Source of the DNA: JASMTM01 sp964441735
GTDB taxonomy: Bacteria; Thermotogota; Thermotogae; Petrotogales; Kosmotogaceae
DNA: 22,427 nucleotides
Direction of reading: 5' to 3'
Assembly (NCBI GenBank): GCA_964441735.1
Contig: CAYTVB010000029.1
Location: 1-22,427, forward strand
This document shows positions 1 through 7,512 of the stretch, one piece after another (position 1 is the stretch's first letter; every line of letters begins with the position of its first letter). Under the pieces are notes generated by a model. The model was not told the DNA's origin. It ran no database searches and was given only the letters and a program-made list of their open reading frames with translations. Position numbers and translations under genes: made by a program.

Positions 1-94
1 AGCGTCAGTATTTTGGTTTTTTGAATGCCCTCTCAGAGCGTCATTGAGTGGAGCGCAGCGAGTGGCTCCAAGCGTCTTGAGTGGTCGCAGACCA

Positions 95-161
95 CGTCTC
101 CAAGCGTCTTTCTTTTCAAAACCCACACACCTCCGCCTCCGGCTCGCCCTCTCAAGAGGGC
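95..161 (+). repeat. Repeat module 1, copy 1 (GAGGGC hairpin module)
   Basis: The first 58 nt differ from the copy at 21887-21944 at only about two positions. The copy at 13270-13330 is the reverse complement, also with about two changes over some 50 nt. The module ends in a short dyad, GCCCTCT/AGAGGGC, separated by two bases. Confidence 0.85.
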
Positions 162-308
162 ATTAGAACGTAGAACCAATCGGTTCACGGACAACCGTTC
201 ACGTGTTCTAGGTTTTTATCTTATTCTCTCGTCTTTAGTTTCTTAATTTTCTGGTTTTACCCATACCCCAAACCCCATACCCTACACCCGATTTTTATAA
301 TTATTCTA

Positions 309-347
309 GGATTCTCGTCTCCTAGGTTCTTCTCGGATTCTCGTTTT
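309..347 (+). repeat. Repeat module 3, copy 1 (39 nt)
   Basis: This 39-nt module has GGATTCTCG near both ends and CTAGG in the middle. It is identical to 449-487 and, as reverse complement, to 12869-12907. A fourth copy at 22244-22282 has four substitutions. Confidence 0.9.
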
Positions 348-350
348 TTT

Positions 351-407
351 GATTCTCCTCTACCAGAGGAGTACCGCGTAGCGGGGAGGTGTGTGCATTT
401 GTTTTTG
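351..407 (+). repeat. Repeat module 4, copy 1 (CTCCTCT-ACC-AGAGGAG hairpin)
   Basis: The module opens with a perfect 7-bp stem and 3-nt loop, then a GAGGTGTGTGC stretch and a T-rich tail. The second copy is at 22287-22345. The two agree closely except for the GC-rich middle, which differs while staying partly self-complementary. Confidence 0.8.
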
Positions 408-448
408 CACTTGTCGGTTCACGGAAAACGGTTCACGTGTTTTCTCTC

Positions 449-487
449 GGATTCTCGTCTCCTAGGTTCTTCTCGGATTCTCGTTTT
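449..487 (+). repeat. Repeat module 3, copy 2 (39 nt)
   Basis: Identical to 309-347. Between the two copies lie the CTCCTCT hairpin module (351-407) and a GGTTCACG module (415-443). The same order, module 3 then hairpin module then GGTTCACG module, recurs at 22244-22388. Confidence 0.9.
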
Positions 488-521
488 AAGTTGTTTTCAT
501 CCGATCTCTTTTTTTTAAAAC

Positions 522-1355
522 TCAAGAAGTTCTCGGATCAAGTGTGTCTCTCAAACCATCTCCGATGATATTTAAGCTGAGTACTATAACAGCAATTATC
601 AAACCAGGAAAGAGGGTAACCCAGGGTGCGCTCAAAAGATAATCACTTCCCTGACCAACCATTCCTCCTAAAGTAGGTTCTGGTGGTGGGACGCCAAGTC
701 CAAGAAATCCTAATGTAGCCTCTGAAAGTAATGCAGTAGAAAAATTCGTTGTAAAAGTAACTATTAAGATTGAAAATATATTTGGAAGAACATCCTTTAA
801 AATTGAACGAAGACTGCTTTTTCCAAGCGCTTTACCTGCCTTTACATACAGTTGCTCTTTAATAGATATAGTTGATCCTCTCATAATCCTTGCAAATATG
901 GGAGTATAAACAATACCTATTGCAATGATAAGGTTGGTTACGCTGGCTCCGAACAACGCTATAATAAAGAGCGCTAAAATAACCGAAGGAAAAGCAAACA
1001 TTGCATCGATAATTCTCATTATAATCATGTCTGCGATCTTACCGAAATAACCTGCTATTAATCCCAGAGAAGTCCCTAGAGTAGTAGCCAGGACAACAGC
1101 CATTGAAGCAATAATCATACTTTTTTGAACTCCGTAAATAATCCTTGAAAGCACATCACGACCAAATTGATCAGTACCAAACCAGTGTTGCTGATTAGGT
1201 GGACTCATCATGTATTCAAAATCCATTTCAAGTGGATTATAGGGTGAAAAAAACGCAGGAAAAAGAGATAAAATAACAATTATCATAAGAATGACCAGAC
1301 TGATAATATTTAATGGATTTGTCTTGAATTTTCTCATAGCTTTTTTGAATTCCAT
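522..1355 (-). CDS. Dipeptide/oligopeptide ABC transporter permease, DppC/OppC type
   Basis: This is the second inner-membrane permease of a peptide-type ABC importer, 277 residues, within the usual DppC length range. The N-terminal cytoplasmic stretch and first membrane helix (about residues 16-36) are followed by the family's periplasmic segment containing HWFGTDQFGRDVLSR. Five further hydrophobic segments follow. The EAA loop, where an ATPase would dock, lies around residues 165-195 (KAGKALGKSSLRSILKDVLPN), and GLGVPPPEPTLGGM is the usual late-family motif. It sits 21 nt after the DppB-like gene and is last in the operon. No ATPase (DppD/DppF) gene follows, because repeat block A starts at once. 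The substrate cannot be read from the sequence; muropeptides are suggested only by context. Confidence 0.93.
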   Translation of the reverse strand: MEFKKAMRKFKTNPLNIISLVILMIIVILSLFPAFFSPYNPLEMDFEYMMSPPNQQHWFGTDQFGRDVLSRIIYGVQKSMIIASMAVVLATTLGTSLGLIAGYFGKIADMIIMRIIDAMFAFPSVILALFIIALFGASVTNLIIAIGIVYTPIFARIMRGSTISIKEQLYVKAGKALGKSSLRSILKDVLPNIFSILIVTFTTNFSTALLSEATLGFLGLGVPPPEPTLGGMVGQGSDYLLSAPWVTLFPGLIIAVIVLSLNIIGDGLRDTLDPRTS

Positions 1356-1376
1356 AGTCCTAACTCTCCCTAACCT

Positions 1377-2330
1377 TTATGATAACTCTATTCTAGGATC
1401 AATGACGCTATATAAAATATCTACTAGTATATTTAAAATAACTATTGAAATACCAAATATTACTATAATCCCCTGAACAACAGGATAGTCTCTTTGTTCA
1501 ACGGCCTGAAGAAGCAATCTACCCATTCCAGGAATGGCGAACATACTTTCAATGACTATTGTTCCTCCTATCAAATAACCAAGCTGAATTCCGGCTGTTG
1601 TAATAACAGGAATAGTTGCGTTTCTTAATGCGTGTTTAAAAATTATTGTTTTTCTCTTCACACCTTTCGATCTTGCTACTCTTATATAATCCTGCGACAT
1701 AACATCAAGCATGGAGTTTCTGGTCATTCTCATGATTTGGGCTGCTACCATTATTCCCAGAGTTATAGCTGGTACAAGTAATATCTGTAAATTTCTAAAT
1801 GGATTTGATAAAAAGGACACATAACCAAAAAGGGGATAGTTTGTAAACAAACTGGAAATCAAAACGATGAAAATCGCTCCGATCCAAAATACTGGAGCAG
1901 AAAGACCTATAAGTCCGAATACCCTCACAGTATAATCAAGTTTCGAATTTCTTTTTATCGATGATATTACTCCCAGAGGCACTCCAATAAGCATACTAAA
2001 GGTGATTGACAGTAGCGCAAGTTCAAAAGTGATGGGAAACCTCTCTTTTATCATTGAAAAGACAGGTTTAGTAGTTCTCAATGATATTCCCAAATCAAGT
2101 GTAGCTATACTTTTCAGCCAATTGAAATATTGGACAACAAGTGGTTTATCGAGTCCAAGATCTTCATAAAGTTTTTGTATTTGTTCTTCATTTAAGTAAT
2201 TTTGAGTTCCCAGCATAATATCAACAACATCTCCAGGAACTAGATGTATCGCAATGAACACGATAAATGTAAGTAATAAGAGAGTAGGAATTGCTGAAAT
2301 TAATCGTCCAATTATATAAGCGAGCTTCAT
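1377..2330 (-). CDS. Dipeptide/oligopeptide ABC transporter permease, DppB/OppB type
   Basis: This is the first permease of the same importer, 317 residues. The start MKLAYIIGRLISAIPTLLLL gives the typical N-terminal membrane helix. LVPGDVVD and the LGLDKPLVVQYFNWL segment are standard DppB features, followed by DLGISLRTTKPV. The EAA loop is RVARSKGVKRKTIIFKHALRN (about residues 223-243) and the C-terminal part has the family hallmark ESMFAIPGMGRLL...RDYPVVQG. The ATG is preceded by an AAGGGG Shine-Dalgarno site. It follows the binding-protein gene after 71 nt that contain a strong hairpin, so its expression may be set below that of the binding protein. Family assignment is secure; substrate is not known. 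Confidence 0.94.
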   Translation of the reverse strand: MKLAYIIGRLISAIPTLLLLTFIVFIAIHLVPGDVVDIMLGTQNYLNEEQIQKLYEDLGLDKPLVVQYFNWLKSIATLDLGISLRTTKPVFSMIKERFPITFELALLSITFSMLIGVPLGVISSIKRNSKLDYTVRVFGLIGLSAPVFWIGAIFIVLISSLFTNYPLFGYVSFLSNPFRNLQILLVPAITLGIMVAAQIMRMTRNSMLDVMSQDYIRVARSKGVKRKTIIFKHALRNATIPVITTAGIQLGYLIGGTIVIESMFAIPGMGRLLLQAVEQRDYPVVQGIIVIFGISIVILNILVDILYSVIDPRIELS

Positions 2331-2356
2331 ATCATTACCCCTTGATAATCAATAAA

Positions 2357-2389
2357 ATGGTCCCTGATTTCAGTGAAATCAAGGACCAT
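2357..2389 (-). terminator. Intercistronic hairpin between binding protein and permeases (attenuator or mRNA stabiliser)
   Basis: Arms of about 16 nt starting ATGGTCC and ending GGACCAT pair with a single mismatch or G-U position and a very small loop. In the leftward transcript the stem is followed by TTTTATT, a weak U-tract. A hairpin here, between a binding-protein gene and its permeases, is a common way to make more binding protein than permease by partial termination or by blocking 3' decay. Which of the two applies is not decidable here. Confidence 0.75.
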
Positions 2390-2401
2390 AAAAAGCATTG
2401 A

Positions 2402-3889
2402 TTACTTATTTTTCTCTGTGAACCTTAGAGAAATTATACTTTCATTACTCATTGTTTCAAAACCAGTTACAGCATTACTGGAGGCAAAGAGTATATTAGG
2501 TGAATACAGGAAAATTATTGGTGATTGTTCAACAAGAACATTCTGAAGTTCGTTGTATATTTCTCTTCTTTCTTCATAGTCAGTTACCCTTCTACCTTTT
2601 TCCAGCAATTCATCTACTTTTTCATTGGAGAAATTGAATTTGTTTGTAGAACCTTCTGTATGGAATGTTCTATAGAGCTGGAGATCCGGACTGACTGAAC
2701 CGCTGTTCAATGAAATGAATGATTCAAAGTCAATGTTTATCCACTTGTTTATAAATATGCCCCATTCAACAAGGTCAATATTAACTTTTACTCCAATTAT
2801 AGAAAGCTGCGCCTGTATTACCTGTGCTATTTTATCAAAGTTGTATCTTGAAGCGGTTGTTATTGAGAATTCAAAACCATCAGGGTAACCAGCCTCTTCA
2901 AGCAGTAAAGTTGCTTTGTGAGGATCATATTCGTATTCAGGGAATTCTGATGGGGGAATTGCCCAGGCTTTAACAGTCGGATTCATTATTCCTGTTACGC
3001 TTCCTTCACCAAAAGAAACAGCCTTTATAATTTGTTCGCGATCAATAGCATAGCTTAGAGCTCTTCTTACCCTGGCATCGCTTAAAGGACCACTTTCGTT
3101 GTTTATACCAAGAAGGTAGTAGCTTAGAACAGGCTGCCTGTAAACAGTAAATCTGTCTCTTGAGAGCATGTCCAGACTCAGGGGTTCATTAATAGTTGCT
3201 AAATCAACATCTCCGTTACGAAGTGCTGATACTCTTGAAACTTCTTCAGGTATAATGACAAATACGATTTCATCAAGGCGGGGAAGCCCCTCAATAAAGT
3301 ATTTATCGTTCTTTGTCAATGTGATATGGTCGCCAGAAACATAGGCTGTGATTTCAAAAGGTCCTGTTCCATTTGTTTCAATCTGCATGTTTGCTCCACT
3401 TTCAACAAATTCTTTTGAAACAATAGAACTATTAACGCCAGCGAAGTTGTGAAGCAAAGTGTTTACCATTGGTGTGGAAAGCTTGAATTCAATTTTGTTA
3501 TCTCCAATAGCTTCTATCGAGGTTACATTCTCATAGTACGATGCTGCAGGTGAACCAAAATCAGGGTCTCTGATTCTATCGAATGTAAAAAGAACATCTT
3601 CAACTGTCATCTTTTCTCCGTTGTGAAAGTATACATTATCCCTTAATGTGAAAATTACTGTATAGGGATCAGGTGTTTCATAATCCTTTGCAAGATCTGG
3701 AATGAGGTTCATATCTGTATCGTATCTAAGCAAACCATCGTATACATTTTCCAGTGTTCGGTGAGATGCAAAGGCGGTTACCAGATTGGGATCCAATCCG
3801 ACAGGTTCTGTTTCAATTGCGAATCTCAGTACACTTGAAAAACTAAACACTGTCAACAAAACAAATAGAACTACCAAAAAACGTTTCAT
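2402..3889 (-). CDS. Peptide-type ABC transporter substrate-binding protein (SBP_bac_5, DppA/OppA-like)
   Basis: This is the extracytoplasmic solute receptor of the importer encoded downstream. The ATG at 3889 is chosen because AGGAGGG lies about six nt upstream; an in-frame TTG 18 nt earlier would lie upstream of that ribosome site. The product is 495 residues, normal for the family. It has a clean signal peptide (MKRFLVVLFVLLTVFSFSSV) but no lipobox cysteine, so it should be a soluble periplasmic protein, which fits a diderm cell. Family signatures are EPVGLDPNLVTAF, the LRDNVYFHNGEKMTVEDVLFTFDRI block, RRALSYAIDRE and LLEEAGYPDGFEF. It lies 33 nt after anmK. Context suggests it binds peptides or muropeptides from the wall, which is inference. 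Confidence 0.94.
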   Translation of the reverse strand: MKRFLVVLFVLLTVFSFSSVLRFAIETEPVGLDPNLVTAFASHRTLENVYDGLLRYDTDMNLIPDLAKDYETPDPYTVIFTLRDNVYFHNGEKMTVEDVLFTFDRIRDPDFGSPAASYYENVTSIEAIGDNKIEFKLSTPMVNTLLHNFAGVNSSIVSKEFVESGANMQIETNGTGPFEITAYVSGDHITLTKNDKYFIEGLPRLDEIVFVIIPEEVSRVSALRNGDVDLATINEPLSLDMLSRDRFTVYRQPVLSYYLLGINNESGPLSDARVRRALSYAIDREQIIKAVSFGEGSVTGIMNPTVKAWAIPPSEFPEYEYDPHKATLLLEEAGYPDGFEFSITTASRYNFDKIAQVIQAQLSIIGVKVNIDLVEWGIFINKWINIDFESFISLNSGSVSPDLQLYRTFHTEGSTNKFNFSNEKVDELLEKGRRVTDYEERREIYNELQNVLVEQSPIIFLYSPNILFASSNAVTGFETMSNESIISLRFTEKNK

Positions 3890-3922
3890 ATTTTTCCCTC
3901 CTAACAAAATTTTGGTACTATC

Positions 3923-5065
3923 TTACTTAGGCAAAGAGTACTTACCAAGTATCACTTCATTCTCAGCTCCTGTGGCGTTTTTTACATTTGAGAAATGTCC
4001 GTGAATATATTCATTACCTATAATCCCAAAAGCTATTGCTTCTTTTGCATCCTGCCACAATGTGCTAAGTGTTTTTACTTTTGTATCCTTAAGTTGACTG
4101 TTAATCATAATCAATAGTGTTTTGTTTTTAGCACCCCCTCCACTTACATATAGAACATCCGGAATTCTTCCAGTTTTTTCGTATGACTTAACCATCGTTT
4201 CAGACGTAAATCTTGTAATGGTATTAATAACATCATTTCTTTTGATATCCTCTTTTTGAATAAACTCTTTTATTTGCTTAAAATAGGTCTCATTATACCT
4301 TACTTCTTTTCCAGTACTCTTTGGCGGCAATATATTAAAGTAGTCTTTTTCAATAAGCCACAAGAAGTCTAAGAGTTTTGAATTAATCAAGCCAGAAGCA
4401 GCTATCTTTCCACTGTCATCATAAGATTTTTCAAAATATTCATTGCAGGCCCAATCAATCAAAACATTACCCGGTCCTGTATCAAAAGAAATGATTTCAT
4501 CCACAGAAGAATTTGCTTCCATCAGAGTAACATTTCCTATCCCACCAATATTTTGCAATCCAACATTTTCTTTTTTCGAATTAAATAGAACGTAATCAGC
4601 ATATACAACCATCGGGGCTCCCTGACCTCCGGCAGCCATATCTTTCATTCTAATATCAGAAAGTACTGGTATTCCGGTCAGGTAAGAAATGTAATCTCCA
4701 TCACCGATTTGAAGCGTGCAGGGAGGATAAAAGTCATTATCATTATTTGTTGTATCATGAAATATAGTCTGACCATGACTTACAATCAGATCTATGGTTT
4801 TATTCAACTCATATTTTCTAATAAATTCATTACAATATTTTGAAAACTCCCTGGCCAGGTAAACATTGGCACGGGCAATCTCAGAAACGTTTACGTTTCC
4901 AGACGTGAGTTTTTGTAATTGCTTTCTTAGTCCTGCATCATAATTGAACGATTCAAAAGCTATTATATTCACTTTGGTTCCTGTAAAACTTCCCTCAATA
5001 TCGCAACAACAAATATCTAAACCATCACAGGAAGTTCCGGACATCAATCCAATTATTCGATTCAT
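3923..5065 (-). CDS. anmK: Anhydro-N-acetylmuramic acid kinase
   Basis: AnmK opens the 1,6-anhydro ring of anhydro-MurNAc and phosphorylates it with ATP, giving MurNAc-6-phosphate in the cytoplasm. The 380-residue length is normal. Diagnostic blocks are GLMSGTSCDGLD at the N-terminus (ATP phosphate-binding loop of the ASKHA fold), SHGQTIFH, DIRMKDMAAGGQGAP, GGIGNV, FDTGPGNVLID and the C-terminal VSGGGAKN. The ATG overlaps the stop of the upstream dehydrogenase gene as ATGA, implying translational coupling. Its substrate is made by lytic transglycosylases, so the cell recycles its own wall or takes up anhydro-muropeptides. Its product is the substrate of MurQ, encoded four genes upstream in the same transcript. 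Confidence 0.97.
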   Translation of the reverse strand: MNRIIGLMSGTSCDGLDICCCDIEGSFTGTKVNIIAFESFNYDAGLRKQLQKLTSGNVNVSEIARANVYLAREFSKYCNEFIRKYELNKTIDLIVSHGQTIFHDTTNNDNDFYPPCTLQIGDGDYISYLTGIPVLSDIRMKDMAAGGQGAPMVVYADYVLFNSKKENVGLQNIGGIGNVTLMEANSSVDEIISFDTGPGNVLIDWACNEYFEKSYDDSGKIAASGLINSKLLDFLWLIEKDYFNILPPKSTGKEVRYNETYFKQIKEFIQKEDIKRNDVINTITRFTSETMVKSYEKTGRIPDVLYVSGGGAKNKTLLIMINSQLKDTKVKTLSTLWQDAKEAIAFGIIGNEYIHGHFSNVKNATGAENEVILGKYSLPK

Positions 5066-6501
5066 GATAAAGCCTGCCTTCTTGCCATGTTATCAGTTAT
5101 ATCTACCATTTTTCCTGGATTAAGAATATTTTTAGGATCAAATGCTCCTTTAATCTTTTTGATCATCTCAATTTGAGTAGAATCGAGTGTCATAGAAAGA
5201 TACTTTTTCCGCTTCAAACCAACACCGTGTTCTCCTGTTATACATCCTCCAAGATTTGAGGTCAATTTGTACAAGTCAGTTAAAGCTTTTTCCAAATTGT
5301 TGTTCCAGTGTTCCATTTCTCGTTCTCCTTTGAGAAAAGTTATGTGAACATTTCCATCTCCTGCATGGCCAAAGGCAATCATATCCAGATCATTTTCTTC
5401 AGAGATCTTTTCTGCTTCTCCAATTAATTCAGCAATATTTGCCATGGGCACAGACACATCTTCCATACAATGTACAGGACTGAATGCTGAAAGCGCTTCA
5501 GCAATTGATTTTCTGGCCTTCCATAGTCTTTCTCGAGTTGTCCTGTTGTCAGCTACAAAAACTTCCAGAGCTCCTTCTTCAATACATTTATCACCAAGTT
5601 GCTCGTATATATCTGCTGTTGATTCCTTATCATTACCCTCCACCTCGATAATTAAGTGTGCTCCTGCTTCAGAGTAGGGAAACTCTACATTTAGAAATTT
5701 ACATGAAGAACGAATCGACGATTTGTCCATGAATTCAAGGGAAGAGGGCATTATGCCAGAATGGGTTAATATCTTTGGAACAACTTCAATGGCTTCTTCA
5801 GTTGTTTTAAAAGGTGCTAGCAGTGCAACCGTATATTTTGGTTTGGGTATAAGCCTTAATATAATCTTTGTCACTATCCCCAGGATTCCTTCCGAACCGA
5901 TTAGTAAATGTATCATATCCAGTCCTGTTACATCCTTAAGCCGCTTTCCGCCGTATGTAACTATCTCTCCAGTAGGCAGAACAACTTCAAGACCATAGAC
6001 ATGATATCCAGTTGGTCCATATTTAAGAACCTTGTTTCCACCTGCATTTTCAGCAATGTTACCACCTATTGTAGAACTATCGCTACTGCAAGGATCACCT
6101 GCATACATGAGATTGTTTTTGTCTGCTATTTTTTGAATTTCATCCGTGATAACCCCTGGCTCAACAGTTATCATCATATTCTCTCTGTCAAATTCAACGA
6201 CATTATTCATCTTTTCCAGTGAAAGAACGACACCATCTTTATTGGGTATTGCGCCGCCAGATAAACCTGTTCCGGCCCCACGCGGTGTAACCGAAAACCC
6301 ATGAATATTTGCCAGTTTCATAACACTGGATATTTCACTCGTATTTACAGGGAAAAGCACAACTGAAGGTAGTTCTCCCTTTAGTCCCGCTGTTTCATCA
6401 TGGGAATACTTTTCAAGAAAATCATTTTCGGTCTTCATGCGATTGCCAAATATAGCATTTAATTTTTCAATGGGCACATAACAGGCATTGCTTTCAGACA
6501 T
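5062..6501 (-). CDS. FAD-linked D-lactate dehydrogenase (GlcD/LctD-like)
   Basis: This is a flavoprotein of the vanillyl-alcohol oxidase family, 479 residues. The ATG at 6501 overlaps the etfA stop by eight nt and has GGGAG about nine nt upstream; a TTG 36 nt earlier is less likely. The N-terminal PCMH FAD-binding domain shows PRGAGTGLSGG near residue 75, DPCSSDSSTIGGNIAENAGG and GSEGILGIVT. The C-terminal oxidase domain has GHAGDGNVH and GEHGVGLKRK. The family covers D-lactate, glycolate and other 2-hydroxyacid dehydrogenases. Two points favour D-lactate: adjacent etfBA recalls the Acetobacterium lactate dehydrogenase-Etf complex, and MurQ in the same operon releases D-lactate. Glycolate or 2-hydroxyglutarate cannot be excluded from sequence alone. 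Confidence 0.9.
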   Translation of the reverse strand: MSESNACYVPIEKLNAIFGNRMKTENDFLEKYSHDETAGLKGELPSVVLFPVNTSEISSVMKLANIHGFSVTPRGAGTGLSGGAIPNKDGVVLSLEKMNNVVEFDRENMMITVEPGVITDEIQKIADKNNLMYAGDPCSSDSSTIGGNIAENAGGNKVLKYGPTGYHVYGLEVVLPTGEIVTYGGKRLKDVTGLDMIHLLIGSEGILGIVTKIILRLIPKPKYTVALLAPFKTTEEAIEVVPKILTHSGIMPSSLEFMDKSSIRSSCKFLNVEFPYSEAGAHLIIEVEGNDKESTADIYEQLGDKCIEEGALEVFVADNRTTRERLWKARKSIAEALSAFSPVHCMEDVSVPMANIAELIGEAEKISEENDLDMIAFGHAGDGNVHITFLKGEREMEHWNNNLEKALTDLYKLTSNLGGCITGEHGVGLKRKKYLSMTLDSTQIEMIKKIKGAFDPKNILNPGKMVDITDNMARRQALS

Positions 6502-7510
6502 TTTCTTGTTCTCCCTTTGAATTCTCAAGTTCTTCAATTAATTCTTCCAGTATCTGTGTTGCATCTCCAACGAGTCCAATATCAGAATATTCAAAAATCG
6601 CAGCATTTTTGTCTTTATTTATTGAAATAATAAAATCAGAGGTTTGCATGCCAGCAATATGTTGAACAGCACCGGATATCCCAGCAGCAACGTAAATATC
6701 CGGTTTAACCGTATGACCACTCAAACCAACCTGTGATTCATAGTTTAACCATTTTTGATCAACAAGTGGCCTTGAAGCGCCTACGGCTGCATTTAACTTT
6801 GATGCCAACTCATTTACTAAAGAAAGATTGTTTATGTTCGATATCCCTTTACCTGCTGAAACAACAACCTGTGCATCCTGCAAGTTTTTCCTCGAATTAT
6901 CCGTTGGTGAAAAATCCAGAAGTTCCATATGATTTTCAATAGAATCATCTAAAAAACGAATTACTTTCAGTTCCTTTAAACCTTCATAGTTATATGAAAG
7001 TGGAGAAAAGGTCTTTGGTCTCACTGTAGCCATCTGAGGGACATGATTTGGAGTTTTTATTGTAGCGATAACATTACCACCTATTGCCGGTCTTGTCTGT
7101 AACAATGTTTTTGTTTCTTCATCAATATCAAGGCCGGTACAATCAGCGGTAAGTCCTGTATGTAAAGTGACCGCAAGTGCTGGCATTATAGTTCTTCCTG
7201 TTGTTGTAGCAGGTGCAAGTATTATTTCGGGTTTCTCGTCTTTTGCAACCTTTTCAAGCCCGTGTAGAAAGTAAGAAAAATTGAATCTCTCAAAATTTCT
7301 ATTAACAACGACTAAAACCTTATCTGCACCCGATTTATGTAATAAATCAACTGATGACTTTTCAATCTCTTCCAGTGAAAGAACCACAACAGTTACACTG
7401 GAATTATCTATTTTCTCAGATAGTTCTCTTGATTTTCCGAGCAATTCTAGCGTGCTTGAATGTATTTCGTTTTCTCTCATTTCAGCCAGAACCATAATTT
7501 TTGAATTCAA
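6494..7510 (-). CDS. etfA: Electron transfer flavoprotein alpha subunit
   Basis: EtfA forms a heterodimer with EtfB, carries FAD in its C-terminal domain and exchanges electrons with the partner dehydrogenase. The C-terminal FAD domain shows VSAGKGI, GASRPLVD (244-251), GLSGHTVKP (262-270), GISGAVQHIAGM (277-288), SINKD and DIGLVGD. The 338 residues leave no room for the N-terminal ferredoxin domain seen in some lactate-type EtfA proteins. The start is TTG at 7510, placed seven nt after GGAGG; the first in-frame ATG would be about 22 nt from that site. Only two nt separate it from the etfB stop. Its partner is most likely the dehydrogenase whose start overlaps its stop codon. Confidence 0.95.
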   Translation of the reverse strand: MNSKIMVLAEMRENEIHSSTLELLGKSRELSEKIDNSSVTVVVLSLEEIEKSSVDLLHKSGADKVLVVVNRNFERFNFSYFLHGLEKVAKDEKPEIILAPATTTGRTIMPALAVTLHTGLTADCTGLDIDEETKTLLQTRPAIGGNVIATIKTPNHVPQMATVRPKTFSPLSYNYEGLKELKVIRFLDDSIENHMELLDFSPTDNSRKNLQDAQVVVSAGKGISNINNLSLVNELASKLNAAVGASRPLVDQKWLNYESQVGLSGHTVKPDIYVAAGISGAVQHIAGMQTSDFIISINKDKNAAIFEYSDIGLVGDATQILEELIEELENSKGEQENV

Positions 7511-7512
7511 AG

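Larger units (their letters stand above)
1..521. repeat. Mosaic intergenic repeat block A
   Basis: This gene-free block lies beyond the 3' end of the leftward recycling operon. It is built of short modules that recur in the other two repeat blocks of the window. One module (95-161) carries a GCCCTCT/AGAGGGC dyad. Others are a GGTTCACG-containing module (181-207 and 415-443), a C-rich tract of ACCCC/TACCC units (260-290), a 39-nt module present twice (309-347 and 449-487), and a CTCCTCT-ACC-AGAGGAG hairpin module (351-407). An open frame at 25-246 runs through these modules and is not credible as a gene. The block is richer in G+C than the genes nearby. No transposase or terminal inverted repeat was seen. 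Confidence 0.85.

Noticed and set aside
25..246. Open frame of 73 codons in repeat block A
   Set aside because: It runs through repeat modules, has no ribosome site, and the translation is low-complexity and Arg/Pro/Ser-rich.
1..521. CRISPR array suggested by repeated short modules
   Set aside because: Modules are not evenly spaced, spacers are not of uniform length, modules are of several kinds and there are no cas genes.
5444..6222. Several rightward frames within the dehydrogenase gene
   Set aside because: They are antisense shadows; the leftward frame has full family motifs throughout.
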